Assembly: GCF_003815715.1 (NCBI RefSeq)
Contig: NZ_CP033922.1
Coordinates: forward strand, 372,001-436,000
DNA from: Chryseobacterium sp. G0162
Lineage (GTDB): Bacteria > Bacteroidota > Bacteroidia > Flavobacteriales > Weeksellaceae
Reading direction: 5' to 3'
Length of the DNA: 64,000 bases
Each line of letters opens with the position of its first letter. The first letter of the stretch is position 1. The notes below the pieces were generated by a model. The model searched no databases. It worked only from the letters and a program-made list of their open reading frames with translations, and was not told the DNA's origin. Position numbers and translations under genes: made by a program. Below, in pieces: positions 36,101-44,361 of the stretch.

Positions 36101-38811
36101 TAGATATAAGTGGTACGATAATGAATGTCAATGCTTTTAATCTCAATGGTTCACAGCTGGTGATGGACAACGCAGATCTTACTGTAAATAGTGGCTTCGC
36201 CATCAATACCAAACAACCGGTAGTAAACACGGCCAATAGCGTAATCAAATTATTCAGATCTACAGGAGGTTCCGATGCTGATATTGCTTTCAGCAACGTT
36301 AATCATTATTTTGAAAGAATAGAATATACCAATTCCACAACGAATACTGACTATATCATCTCTTTTAGTTTTCCTGGCGGGGTTATCAATAATTTCATCA
36401 TCCGCTCAGCGGTGGTTTCAAGAATTGATAAAGTAAACCCTTCCATCGTTCTTAAAACAACTATGTCAGTCAATAATCTGACTATTGAGAAAAATAATCA
36501 TGTTGCTTTAGAAGGTAATCTGCAGGTAAACCAATCTTTAAAAATGCTTGGAGATTGTTTGGACAGGCTTACTTTTGCAGGAATCAATGCACCATCAAGA
36601 ACTTTAATCCTTACTGATTACAGTACCAGTCCATCCAATTATATTATAGATAAAATACAATTAAAGTCGATCTCTTCTTCCGGCGGACAAACGTATACTG
36701 CTACTGGAAGTACAGACCTTGGCAGCAATACCGGAATTAATTTTCAGGATGCCATTCCTTCTACGTCAAGAAATCTTTATTGGATTGGAGGTCAGGGATT
36801 ATGGAGAGATCCTCAGCATTGGTCACTAACCTCAGGAGGAGTTCCTGTTACAGGTTGTGATATCCCAACAGCCATTGATAATGTATTCTTTGATCAGAAT
36901 TCAGGATTTACTGCTACTTTAAATAAAATACAAATTAGAGGAGCCTATCTTTCAAAAGCTAATAACATTACTTTCAACAATGCGCTCAACCAGCCGGTTC
37001 TTGATTTTACTACAGATGGTGGAAATCCTTATTATCTGTCTGTGTATGGCAATCTTACTTTGCAAAGTGATACAAAGATCATCGTTCCGATGTCTACTTT
37101 TGGGCTTACCCGAAATATTATTATGGCTCAGGGGACTGCTTCCGGGAAAACACGATATATTGATACCAAAGGAGCCTTCATTCACCTGAATGTTAATGCA
37201 CAGGACTATTTTGAATTGAAAAGTCCATATCAGGGAGACCTTAACTTTCTGAATGCGGCAGGATTCAAAACTAATAACTTCCCTATGACACTGGTGAACT
37301 TTAGCTGGAACCAAAGTATCAACAATAACCCAGTGGTTGATCTTGGACAATCTGTCATTACAGGAACGAGGACGAATAGTGCAGGTATTGCAAACTATTA
37401 TATGCCTTCAATTCCTTTCTATAATTTTTACAGTCCTTATTTTTATATCAGCACCGGAAATAATCCTCTCACCTTAAATGCCACTGAGGCAAAAGCCGAC
37501 ATGGGATATTTTACAACCAATACTCCGGCAGGTTTCAATTTTGGAGATCTGACCGTTTGGAAAGACGGAATTGTAAATACAGGAACAAGAATCTGGAATT
37601 TCAACAAAATGACCTTTCTTGGAAGTAGCACTACCAATAGTGTAAGCACATTGAGTTCCGCAGGAAAATACAAAACACTGTATTTCAATCCCGGTTCTTA
37701 TCAGGTAGACAATAACCAGACCGTCACTGAAAATCTCTTCATGACAGGAACTCCTTGCAACAGAATTTCTGTGCTGAGATCTACAGCAGGACAAAACACA
37801 ATTAATCTGGACCCTGCAGCAATGTATACCATGTTCTATGCCTCTATCAGAGATATGAATTTCTCCCGTGCGGTAAGTGCGTACGGAAACAGCCAGGACC
37901 TTGGAAATACGGCTAACCTTTCGATTATTCCTACAGATGTTCAGGCCGCAGGATTTGGTGGTAACAAAGCAATTTGTGCTTCGGAATTCCCTAAAACTTA
38001 TGATGCTTCTGCTTTATATGGTACAGATCCTAATGCTGCCTATACCTGGACCAAACTTAATAATCCTAATTCAGGAATCATAAGTACCGGACGCTTGGTT
38101 ACTTTTACACAACCGGGAAATTATAGAGTGAACGTAACCTATAGCCAGGATGGATGTAATATTACGGAGGATTTTACCATTTCCTCTATTGCTTTACCTG
38201 CTGACAATACCACATATTCACCCATAAGTACGGCAAAACAAGCATCAGGAGATATACAGGTAAAGTTTAAAGGCTCACTTGCCCAAACCTATATTTTCAC
38301 ATATACCATAAATAATGGTCCGGATCAAATGATTACTTCTGCACCTAACGGAGAGGCAATTGTACTCCACTCCAAAGGGCAGTCAGGAACAATGGTTTAT
38401 CGTCTTAAAAATATTCGTTTTGCTACAGGAGAAGCTTGTCCGGTTGCGATCAATAAAGAAATTGTTGTGAATATCAATCCGGACTGCCCTACTCCAGGTG
38501 TTGTAATGCTAATGGATAATATTCTTAGAGGATGTACTTCTGATATGGGAGCAAGACGTCTGTCAGAGTTAAACCCAATAACCATATCTAATCCTCCAGC
38601 TGACGCAGGCGTAACAAGACTTATTTCAGGGACAGGAATAGTCGTGAAAGAAGGAAATGAGGTATTTATGATCCGAAATAGCAATGCCTTACCTGAAACT
38701 CTTACTCTTCCTGCCAATAAATCTTATATTCAAGGAGCAATTATTTATCACAATAACCATTTCTATGAAGGAGTAGAAAACGGAAAATGGATCAGAGTAG
38801 ATAATGATTAA
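33172..38811 (+). CDS. Giant secreted repeat protein (1,879 aa) with four Trp-rich modules
   Basis: A signal peptide (MKHKLYFILLFLASQIIFAQ) is followed by four long modules, each opening with a Trp-rich header: YYWVGGAGSWSDLNHW near residue 22, YYWIGGGGNWNDPAHW near 445, FYWKGGAGTWNDLNHW near 810 and LYWIGGQGLWRDPQHW near 1200. Each header is followed within about 40 residues by a D-N-V-x-F/I segment such as NVFFDQNSGF, then Asn/Ser-rich beta-helical sequence. The last 350 residues differ (Ig-like, then a Cys-containing DCPTPGVVML segment) and end GVENGKWIRVDND. A standard type IX sorting domain was not recognised. It is most likely a cell-surface or secreted adhesin. It follows the S74-tailed protein by about 100 nt. 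Confidence 0.8.
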   Translation: MKHKLYFILLFLASQIIFAQNNYYWVGGAGSWSDLNHWRIGSASGQAATIIPSRYDNVYITSGSGFPISGGTLTIPSSATCKDFIIDDSFTTKLSFPSASVFNIYGNLKWKSNATAFYNLTMNLFSESSNPTPNMIDVPDNMIDPSYINGSYQSAINLKGNGAFKLVKNFASNGFFYFNISDSAFLDTDNKNINSMVFSYSSTAASNFRSSTVTTTSTMTLNSAANLTQATVSFPALNIQTTQNIKKILLTSSGYSQITGGNLLTVDEVTGIGAAGGNFTGTQFNFNKVNLYACYINANLYNANDMVLGDGSAEMIGTRFEIKNMTLGKGNNIFRASQFDINNLILNGGQYSFRQTSSNTYFQVNQSLTANTPCNGIIPKFVAVEPLLPVNLILPGSINGNGAVSFNGYNLASVKLTGGASVTAGIDGGNNTGTITYPGIAAKTYYWIGGGGNWNDPAHWSFTSGGPSANCIPIMYDDVIFNENSGFTSGNNTINNGGTVALIRNMTWNNAPASPVLNINTTLYGNLYLQKDVSAPVSISFIKYNPGDPAANRYMNFEGQKVSQLVIYGNDNFYLMPSNSGTPYDVEVAGIFNFDNNALTSNLYADGRKIKAGELWLGGNNVNIDNALLSQNLLNILTKQTITAPNTSVYFQNYNGRYSGSGNTNHFFGKAYKEGSSIGNIQYLTTDNFQVNGGDIRFFGNNKTKNAVINAASNITISDTTVKLTITDSWIFNRADCDLVLTFTGQGGNNLILGNNINGNGFVELNRMNISGINASYITPVAGAKPINASNSVDSGNNSGINFKASASKNFYWKGGAGTWNDLNHWSLDPSSTRATANCGLPTINDNVFFDQYSGFYTTGITAIQMTNDVSVNDITFSGLTPGSRSYFAGNNNYYKMNVNGNMVLHAGYYDAGYFSGFTFVNINKPTGALKNVTPNGATSALTFSGDAQWKINRGTSQYDLIGSSSISQTNVPGNSLDISGTIMNVNAFNLNGSQLVMDNADLTVNSGFAINTKQPVVNTANSVIKLFRSTGGSDADIAFSNVNHYFERIEYTNSTTNTDYIISFSFPGGVINNFIIRSAVVSRIDKVNPSIVLKTTMSVNNLTIEKNNHVALEGNLQVNQSLKMLGDCLDRLTFAGINAPSRTLILTDYSTSPSNYIIDKIQLKSISSSGGQTYTATGSTDLGSNTGINFQDAIPSTSRNLYWIGGQGLWRDPQHWSLTSGGVPVTGCDIPTAIDNVFFDQNSGFTATLNKIQIRGAYLSKANNITFNNALNQPVLDFTTDGGNPYYLSVYGNLTLQSDTKIIVPMSTFGLTRNIIMAQGTASGKTRYIDTKGAFIHLNVNAQDYFELKSPYQGDLNFLNAAGFKTNNFPMTLVNFSWNQSINNNPVVDLGQSVITGTRTNSAGIANYYMPSIPFYNFYSPYFYISTGNNPLTLNATEAKADMGYFTTNTPAGFNFGDLTVWKDGIVNTGTRIWNFNKMTFLGSSTTNSVSTLSSAGKYKTLYFNPGSYQVDNNQTVTENLFMTGTPCNRISVLRSTAGQNTINLDPAAMYTMFYASIRDMNFSRAVSAYGNSQDLGNTANLSIIPTDVQAAGFGGNKAICASEFPKTYDASALYGTDPNAAYTWTKLNNPNSGIISTGRLVTFTQPGNYRVNVTYSQDGCNITEDFTISSIALPADNTTYSPISTAKQASGDIQVKFKGSLAQTYIFTYTINNGPDQMITSAPNGEAIVLHSKGQSGTMVYRLKNIRFATGEACPVAINKEIVVNINPDCPTPGVVMLMDNILRGCTSDMGARRLSELNPITISNPPADAGVTRLISGTGIVVKEGNEVFMIRNSNALPETLTLPANKSYIQGAIIYHNNHFYEGVENGKWIRVDND

Positions 38812-38852
38812 AAACAATCAGAAATTCATTCAAACCCACTAATAACCATGAG

Positions 38853-38885
38853 CCGCATTGATGTATTTTCAATGCGGTTTTTGTT
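38853..38885 (+). terminator. Terminator behind the giant repeat protein
   Basis: CCGCATTGA at 38853-38861 pairs perfectly with TCAATGCGG at 38869-38877, followed by a T-run. It is 42 nt behind the stop codon. Confidence 0.88.
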
Positions 38886-38942
38886 TGAATACAATAGTTA
38901 TTTTAGATTTAAAGTCAATGGAATTCTATCTTCAGGAAAAAG

Positions 38943-38954
38943 GGGCTGGAGCCC
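38943..38954. repeat. GC-rich palindrome GGGCT-GG-AGCCC
   Basis: A perfect 5-bp-arm palindrome with a GG loop, within a GC-rich stretch running to about 38960. Not a terminator (no T-run). Possibly part of a dispersed intergenic repeat. Confidence 0.4.
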
Positions 38955-39020
38955 GATCCTATTGATCTTGATACCTGAATGGATAATAGATGTTTAATGA
39001 CAATACTTTTTACTTAAACT

Positions 39021-39047
39021 TGTCACGTTTTCTTCACTAAGTTTGTC
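39021..39047 (+). promoter_or_regulatory. ECF41-type promoter of the sigma gene
   Basis: TGTCACG at 39021-39027, a 16-nt spacer and TGTC at 39044-39047, 15 nt before the start codon. The known ECF41 consensus is TGTCACA-N16-CGTC, so this is a close match and implies autoregulation. Confidence 0.75.
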
Positions 39048-39062
39048 TTAAAAAGAAATACC

Positions 39063-39896
39063 ATGCAGGAAAATTACAACAGGCTCCTAACCTACGCCTA
39101 TAATATTACCGGTTCTTATGAAGATTCTCAGGATTTGGTACAGGATGTAATCGAAAAATATATTTCTTTAGATAAATCTGAGATCAGAAATGAAACCAAT
39201 TTCCTGATCAAAAGTACTATTAATCATGCCATTAATTTTAAAAACAGGCACAGCAAAAAAATGGTGTATGGCGAATGGTTGCCCGAACCTCTTTCTTTTG
39301 AAAATGCAGAAAATAAGCTCATTAAGGAGCAAACGACACGCTATACCCTACTCGTTCTTCTGGAAAAACTGAACGCTAAAGAACGCGCAGTCTACATTCT
39401 AAAGGAAGCTTTTGATTATTCTCATCAAGAGATCGCAGAAACGCTCGATATTTCAGTAGAAAACTCCCGAAAACTGCTAAGCCGTGCAAGTAAGCAATTG
39501 CAGCATGTAAAATATACACCGGATAACATCAGCCTATCTTCCGGAACTGATATTCTCCAGAAATACCAGCTGGCGTTGAGTGAAGGCAACATTCCCGATA
39601 TTGAAAAACTGCTTATTGATGAGATCAGGCTTTCAGCAGACGGAGGAAAACGTGTTCGTGTTATCAAAGCTGTGGAAGTTGGAAAATCGGCTACCGCACA
39701 GCTTTTGGCTTATGTACAACAACAATTTCTTGGCAAAAAGCCTCATACCTTCCATCTCTTTAATCATCAACCGGCTATTTGTTTCTGGCAGGATGGTCGT
39801 ATTTATAACTGTCACATCCTGGATATTGATGCAGAAGGAATGATTCGTGAAATTTATTCTATTGTAGATCCTGAAAAGTTAAAAAGGTTGCAATAA
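39063..39896 (+). CDS. ECF41-type sigma factor with C-terminal SnoaL-like domain
   Basis: The 277-residue protein has sigma region 2 (RLLTYAYNITGSYEDSQDLVQDV) and region 4 (LLEKLNAKERAVYILKEAFDYSHQEIAETL, VENSRKLLSRASKQL). A C-terminal extension of about 110 residues has the SnoaL/NTF2 fold. The extension carries the ECF41-type features SADGGKRVR and a terminal VDPEKLKRL. In that family the extension itself controls sigma activity, replacing a separate anti-sigma factor. The gene has an ECF41-type promoter upstream and a second identical-spacing promoter lies just behind it, before azoreductase, so it probably drives itself and that operon. Confidence 0.88.
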   Translation: MQENYNRLLTYAYNITGSYEDSQDLVQDVIEKYISLDKSEIRNETNFLIKSTINHAINFKNRHSKKMVYGEWLPEPLSFENAENKLIKEQTTRYTLLVLLEKLNAKERAVYILKEAFDYSHQEIAETLDISVENSRKLLSRASKQLQHVKYTPDNISLSSGTDILQKYQLALSEGNIPDIEKLLIDEIRLSADGGKRVRVIKAVEVGKSATAQLLAYVQQQFLGKKPHTFHLFNHQPAICFWQDGRIYNCHILDIDAEGMIREIYSIVDPEKLKRLQ

Positions 39897-39899
39897 ATC

Positions 39900-39926
39900 T
39901 GTCACATTTCAGAAATATAGTGTGTC
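39900..39926 (+). promoter_or_regulatory. ECF41-type promoter of the azoreductase operon
   Basis: TGTCACA at 39900-39906, a 16-nt spacer and TGTC at 39923-39926, 15 nt before the azoreductase start. It repeats the sigma-gene promoter with the same spacer length and the same distance to the start codon. The first T overlaps the final codons of the sigma gene's trailer, 4 nt behind its stop. Confidence 0.8.
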
Positions 39927-39941
39927 TTTAAAGAAAAAAGT

Positions 39942-40532
39942 ATGAACACACTCCTTAGAATCGACAGCAGTTTAAGAACAGAGAATTCCTATTCACGAAC
40001 ATTAGGTAACTATTTTATTCAGCAATGGATACTCCACAATCCGAATGGAAATATTCTGGAACGGGATGTTAACCAACAGCTTATTCCTCATATCACCCAA
40101 CAGACCATTGATGCTTTTTTTAGCGAAAATCCTGATAAGAAAAGTATTCATCTATCTGATGAACTGATTGATGAATTATACCAGTCTGATGAAATCTTAA
40201 TCACCTGCCCTATGTACAATTATGGAATTCCATCTTCCTTAAAAGCTTATTTTGACACGGTTATCAGAACAAAAAAAACGTTTACAGGAAATACTTCTCT
40301 GAAAGGTTTGCTTGAAAACAAAAAAGCTTATATCATTTCTTCTATGGGAGGAATAGCTCTTGACCCTCATCATCGAAATCCGTTGGAAAACCATCTCACT
40401 TTTCTTTTAAATCATGTAGGAATCACCGATATCTATTATTTTCCATTGAATGGTACCGTCATCGATGAGGTCAGCAATACAGAAAAAATAGCATTACAAC
40501 AATCCAAAATTTTAAAACAATTCAATCAATGA
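39942..40532 (+). CDS. azoR: FMN-dependent NADH-azoreductase / quinone reductase
   Basis: The 196-residue flavodoxin-fold protein begins LLRIDSSLRTENSYSRTL, the phosphate-binding loop of AzoR-type enzymes, and contains CPMYNYGIPSSLKAYFD and ISSMGGIALD typical of the flavin site. It reduces quinones and azo compounds by two electrons with NADH, giving protection from electrophiles. It sits behind an ECF41-type promoter and overlaps the next gene by 4 nt (ATGA), so the two are translationally coupled. The gene symbol rests on family resemblance. Confidence 0.85.
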   Translation: MNTLLRIDSSLRTENSYSRTLGNYFIQQWILHNPNGNILERDVNQQLIPHITQQTIDAFFSENPDKKSIHLSDELIDELYQSDEILITCPMYNYGIPSSLKAYFDTVIRTKKTFTGNTSLKGLLENKKAYIISSMGGIALDPHHRNPLENHLTFLLNHVGITDIYYFPLNGTVIDEVSNTEKIALQQSKILKQFNQ

Positions 40533-40888
40533 TGGAACAGATTAAACAAGCCATTGAAAAATTCATTAAAGGTGGCGACAATAGTGATCCGGTGCTTTTG
40601 GAAGAAATTCTCCACGAAAATTATCAGAATATTCAGGACGGGTTTTTTGACAAATCCGGAATCTTTATTATTCCCAAACAGGAATATATCAATCTGGTAA
40701 AGGATAAAATATTTGGTGGAAAACCTCGTAAAATTACTTATCATTCTTTGCAACAGAAAAATAACATTGCTTATGCTCAGGTTTCGTTAGAAAGTTCAGC
40801 ATTACGATTTTCATCCCTCATCACGTGTGTACAGGAAAACGGAAAATGGCAGGTTATCACCAATGTTCCTTCTATAGAAATTAAATAA
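40529..40888 (+). CDS. NTF2-like (lumazine-binding-type) protein
   Basis: The 119-residue protein has the putative lumazine-binding/NTF2-like layout: an N-terminal helix (IKQAIEKFIKGGDNSDPVLLEEILHENYQ), a long beta-sheet (SSLITCVQENGKWQVITNV) and no signal peptide. It starts inside the azoreductase stop (ATGATGG), so translation is coupled. ECF41 sigma factors are often found with such small enzymes or binding proteins. The substrate is unknown. Confidence 0.78.
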   Translation: MMEQIKQAIEKFIKGGDNSDPVLLEEILHENYQNIQDGFFDKSGIFIIPKQEYINLVKDKIFGGKPRKITYHSLQQKNNIAYAQVSLESSALRFSSLITCVQENGKWQVITNVPSIEIK

Positions 40889-41044
40889 TTCATAGGCTAC
40901 GAATGAACGGATTAACATTGCTCATGTATTTTTATCCGTGCATTCGTGGCTAAACTTTATGATTATTTTTTCAATAAACTGTTTACAAATGTTATGGGTT
41001 ACGCATACATATCAGATGTAATTTTGATCCATAACAATATATTT

Positions 41045-41428
41045 ATGAAACACATTATTCAGCAAGTTTTCCATGATATTTTAGAAAACCCGGTATTTGA
41101 TTTATCATCCATTGAGAAATATTTCTCAAAAGACTATATCCAATTTGTAGATCATCATCAGCTCAATTATGATGAGTTTATTCTTCATATTAAAAAACTC
41201 AAAGACAAAGTAGCTGAGCAGAAGATTGACATCATTAATTATGCTGAAAACGGGAATATCATTTTCACCCATCACATGGCAAAATCAGTATTAAAAGATG
41301 GAAGTATAGTGGTACATAAAGTATTGGCAGAGTTTACCATTCAAAATGACAAGATCATACAATGTGATGAACTGACTTTATTATTGGAAGGAGATTTTTC
41401 ATCTAAAAATTTAGGATCTGAAATCTAA
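41045..41428 (+). CDS. SnoaL-like protein, 127 aa
   Basis: The internal ATG at 41045 (MKHIIQQVFHDIL) fits the fold; the longer frame from 40946 adds a hydrophobic stretch unlike a signal peptide. The protein has N-terminal helices, YFSKDYIQFVDHHQLNYDEF, then beta strands with ILIIFTHHMAKSVLKDGSIVVHK-like order (IIFTHHMAKSVLKDG, VLAEFTIQNDKI). This matches the SnoaL/NTF2 fold, and is the second such protein behind the ECF41 sigma factor. It is 156 nt past the coupled pair, so it may have its own promoter. Confidence 0.7.
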   Translation: MKHIIQQVFHDILENPVFDLSSIEKYFSKDYIQFVDHHQLNYDEFILHIKKLKDKVAEQKIDIINYAENGNIIFTHHMAKSVLKDGSIVVHKVLAEFTIQNDKIIQCDELTLLLEGDFSSKNLGSEI

Positions 41429-41511
41429 AAAATGTCTATAGACCGCTTCTGTATTAACAAATCTTAAAACAACGTTAATTTTAACTTCAACCCATTTTCC
41501 AAACAGACGTT

Positions 41512-41519
41512 TAAATTTG
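41512..41519 (+). promoter_or_regulatory. Possible -7 element of the TonB-receptor/phytase operon (TAAATTTG)
   Basis: TAAATTTG fits TAnnTTTG and lies 27 nt before the GTG start of the receptor gene. A -33 TTTG at good spacing was not found. Confidence 0.45.
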
Positions 41520-41546
41520 TTCTGATTTTTATCTAATTAAAATAAA

Positions 41547-44357
41547 GTGAAGAAAATTTTTACATCTGTTTGGCTTTGTGCTTCCATTTTTTTCTATGCA
41601 CAAACCGGTACTCTTTCCGGAAACATAAACGACGACGCTAAGATCGCCCTGCCTGGAGCCAAAATCTCCTTATATCCGGGAAACATATACACCACCTCTG
41701 ATGAGCATGGAAATTTCGTTTTCCTGAATGTTCCTCCCGGAAATTACACCATGAAGGTAGATTACCTTGGGTACGGAATTCATCAATATAATGTAATTGT
41801 AGAATCTGAAAAAAATACAAAACAAAATATCATTTTTGATAAAAAGGAAACAAGTATTGGTGAAGTTGTGGTTTCCGGAGCTACGTTGAAAAACCAGGCA
41901 AGAGCCTTAAACAAACAAAAGAACAATGCCAATATTACCAATGTAATCTCTGCCGATCAGATTGGACGTTTTCCTGATGCCAATATCGGAGATGCGCTAA
42001 AGCGTGTTCCGGGGATTACCATACAGAACGATCAGGGCGAAGCCAGAAACCTTATTATCAGAGGCCTTGCTCCCAATCTGAACTCTGTAACTTTAAATGG
42101 TGACAGAATTCCTTCTGCTGAAGGGGATAACCGTAATGTACAGATGGACCTGATCCCTTCTGATATGATTTCCACCATTGAAGTCAATAAAACGCTTACT
42201 CCTGATATGGATGCTGATGCCATTGGAGGTTCTGTTAACCTGATTACCAGAGCTTCCCCTAATGGACAAAGAATATCTGCAACATTGGCTGGAGGATACA
42301 ATCCCATTCGAGAAAAAGGAAATTATACTGCAGGATTTGTCTATGGGAATCGTTTTCTGAACAAAAAACTGGGAGCAGTATTCAGTTTTTCCTATAACAA
42401 TAATAATTTTGGTTCAGACAATATAGAACCTGTATGGAGCCAGGCTAATGATAAGGCCCAAACTGCTTATATAAGTAAAATGGGGGTGCGTTCTTATAAT
42501 GAACACCGGATCAGACATAGTTTTGACCTGAATATGGATTATGAGTTCAATTCTAAAAACAAGATCTATGCTTCTGCGATGTACAACTTCAGAAATGATA
42601 AGGAAAACAGATTCGCATTAGGATATAAAATAAAACCGGTTTACAATGCTGACGAATCCGAAATTATAGATTGGAAAGGCAGTATTACAAGACAAAATAA
42701 AGGTGGAGATGCCCATAATGACAATACCCGTCTTGAGAAGCAAAAAGTTCAGAATTATGCCTTAAGAGGAGAACATCTACTGGGGTCTAAAATAGATCTT
42801 GACTGGTCTATGAATTATGCTACAGCTAGTGAAGATAAGCCTCATCAACGTTATATTGAATTCGAAAACAGTAAAATGAGCTTCTCTCCGGACCTTAGTA
42901 ATCCAAGAGTTCCCATGTTCAATCTTCTTGCAGCAGACAACCTGGGTAGCTATAAACTCAGTGACCTTTCAGATGCCAACAGCTTCACTCAGGAAAAAGA
43001 ATTTGGAGCCAAGGTGAATGTACGTTTCCCTTTTTCTGTAATTGAGGGTCAAAAAGGAAGACTTCGTACTGGTGCACGAATTCGTTTGAAGGAAAAAGAA
43101 AGAGAAAATGACTTTTATACCTTCACCCCTACCAGCAGCATGGGAAGTCTTTTGTCTGTACCCACTCAATATCTTGACGGACACAACTTTCAACCGGGGA
43201 ATTATGTTCCGGGAGCATTTGTAGATCCTGCGTATTTAGGAGGATTAGATTTGTTTAATCCCGTTTTATTCAATGGAAAATCCAAGCCTTCAAAATTCCT
43301 TTCTAACAATTACAGTGCAAAAGAACAGATTTATGCAGGATATATCCGTTGGGACCAGGATTTCAATGATAAACTATCCATGATCGTGGGAGCACGTGTG
43401 GAAACTACCAAGATTGATTATACCGGAAACTACGTCATGAATGAAAGTAACCTGGTGGGAAAAATCAATAATACAAATACCTATACCAATGTACTTCCGA
43501 ATATCTCATTCAAGTATGTTCCGGTTCAGGACCTTGTATTACGTGCGGCATTTACCACTGCCCTTGCCCGTCCGAACTATTACTCGTTGGTTCCTTATCT
43601 TAATGTTGTTTCAGAGGATGAGATCGTTTCAGCAGGAAATCCTAATCTGAAGGCAACTTACGCTTACAATTTTGATTTCATGGCAGAGAAGTACTTTAAA
43701 TCAGTGGGAATTCTTTCAGGAGGTATTTTCTATAAAAATCTGAAAGACTTTATCTATACTTTTTCCCGAAGAAATTATACAGCAAATGACTTTGCGAATG
43801 ATTTTGCAGGACAATCCAACCCGATTCCGGCTGGTGAGAGCAATTGGAAATTTACCCAGCAGCGCAATGGAGATAATGTAAGTATTTATGGTTTTGAAGT
43901 GGCTTTGCAGAGACAATTGGATTTCATCCCCGGAGCATTCTGGAAAGGTATGGGAATCTACGTCAACTATACTTATACCCATTCAAAAGCAAAGGGAATC
44001 ACTAATGATGAAGGAATTGAAAGAACGGATGTAGGATTTCCGGGAGCAGCTCCTCACATGTTCAACGGATCGCTTTCATGGGAAAACAAGCGCTTCTCAG
44101 CAAGGGTTTCTATGAATTATGCTTCTCATTATATTGATGAGTTGGGTGGGAAAGCCTTTGATGACCGTTATTATGATAAACAGTTTTTTCTGGATGCTAA
44201 TGCTTCCTACAAGATTACAAGCCAACTAAGAGTTTTCGCTGAAGCCAATAATCTTACAAACCAACCGTTAAGATACTATCAGGGAATTCCAAGCAGAACC
44301 GCACAGGCAGAGTATTACAGACCACGATTTACCCTAGGAGTGAAATTCGACTTTTAA
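41547..44357 (+). CDS. TonB-dependent receptor with carboxypeptidase-regulatory N-terminus
   Basis: The GTG start gives 936 residues with a signal peptide (MKKIFTSVWLCASIFFYAQ). A carboxypeptidase-regulatory-like domain follows at about 22-100, then a plug at about 120-240 (QIGRFPDANIGDALKRVPGIT, LIIRGLAPNLNSVTLNGDRIP). The 22-strand barrel ends with FTLGVKFDF. This is the Bacteroidetes receptor type that imports large or complexed nutrients across the outer membrane using TonB. It is 4 nt upstream of a beta-propeller phytase lipoprotein, so the likely cargo is phytate-derived phosphate or a phytate-metal complex. That cargo assignment is inference from pairing. Confidence 0.92.
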   Translation: MKKIFTSVWLCASIFFYAQTGTLSGNINDDAKIALPGAKISLYPGNIYTTSDEHGNFVFLNVPPGNYTMKVDYLGYGIHQYNVIVESEKNTKQNIIFDKKETSIGEVVVSGATLKNQARALNKQKNNANITNVISADQIGRFPDANIGDALKRVPGITIQNDQGEARNLIIRGLAPNLNSVTLNGDRIPSAEGDNRNVQMDLIPSDMISTIEVNKTLTPDMDADAIGGSVNLITRASPNGQRISATLAGGYNPIREKGNYTAGFVYGNRFLNKKLGAVFSFSYNNNNFGSDNIEPVWSQANDKAQTAYISKMGVRSYNEHRIRHSFDLNMDYEFNSKNKIYASAMYNFRNDKENRFALGYKIKPVYNADESEIIDWKGSITRQNKGGDAHNDNTRLEKQKVQNYALRGEHLLGSKIDLDWSMNYATASEDKPHQRYIEFENSKMSFSPDLSNPRVPMFNLLAADNLGSYKLSDLSDANSFTQEKEFGAKVNVRFPFSVIEGQKGRLRTGARIRLKEKERENDFYTFTPTSSMGSLLSVPTQYLDGHNFQPGNYVPGAFVDPAYLGGLDLFNPVLFNGKSKPSKFLSNNYSAKEQIYAGYIRWDQDFNDKLSMIVGARVETTKIDYTGNYVMNESNLVGKINNTNTYTNVLPNISFKYVPVQDLVLRAAFTTALARPNYYSLVPYLNVVSEDEIVSAGNPNLKATYAYNFDFMAEKYFKSVGILSGGIFYKNLKDFIYTFSRRNYTANDFANDFAGQSNPIPAGESNWKFTQQRNGDNVSIYGFEVALQRQLDFIPGAFWKGMGIYVNYTYTHSKAKGITNDEGIERTDVGFPGAAPHMFNGSLSWENKRFSARVSMNYASHYIDELGGKAFDDRYYDKQFFLDANASYKITSQLRVFAEANNLTNQPLRYYQGIPSRTAQAEYYRPRFTLGVKFDF

Positions 44358-44361
44358 GAAC

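Noticed and set aside
33172..38811. CRISPR or DNA tandem repeat inside the giant gene
   Set aside because: The repeats are protein-level modules about 365-425 residues apart with diverged DNA; no short regular DNA repeat is seen.
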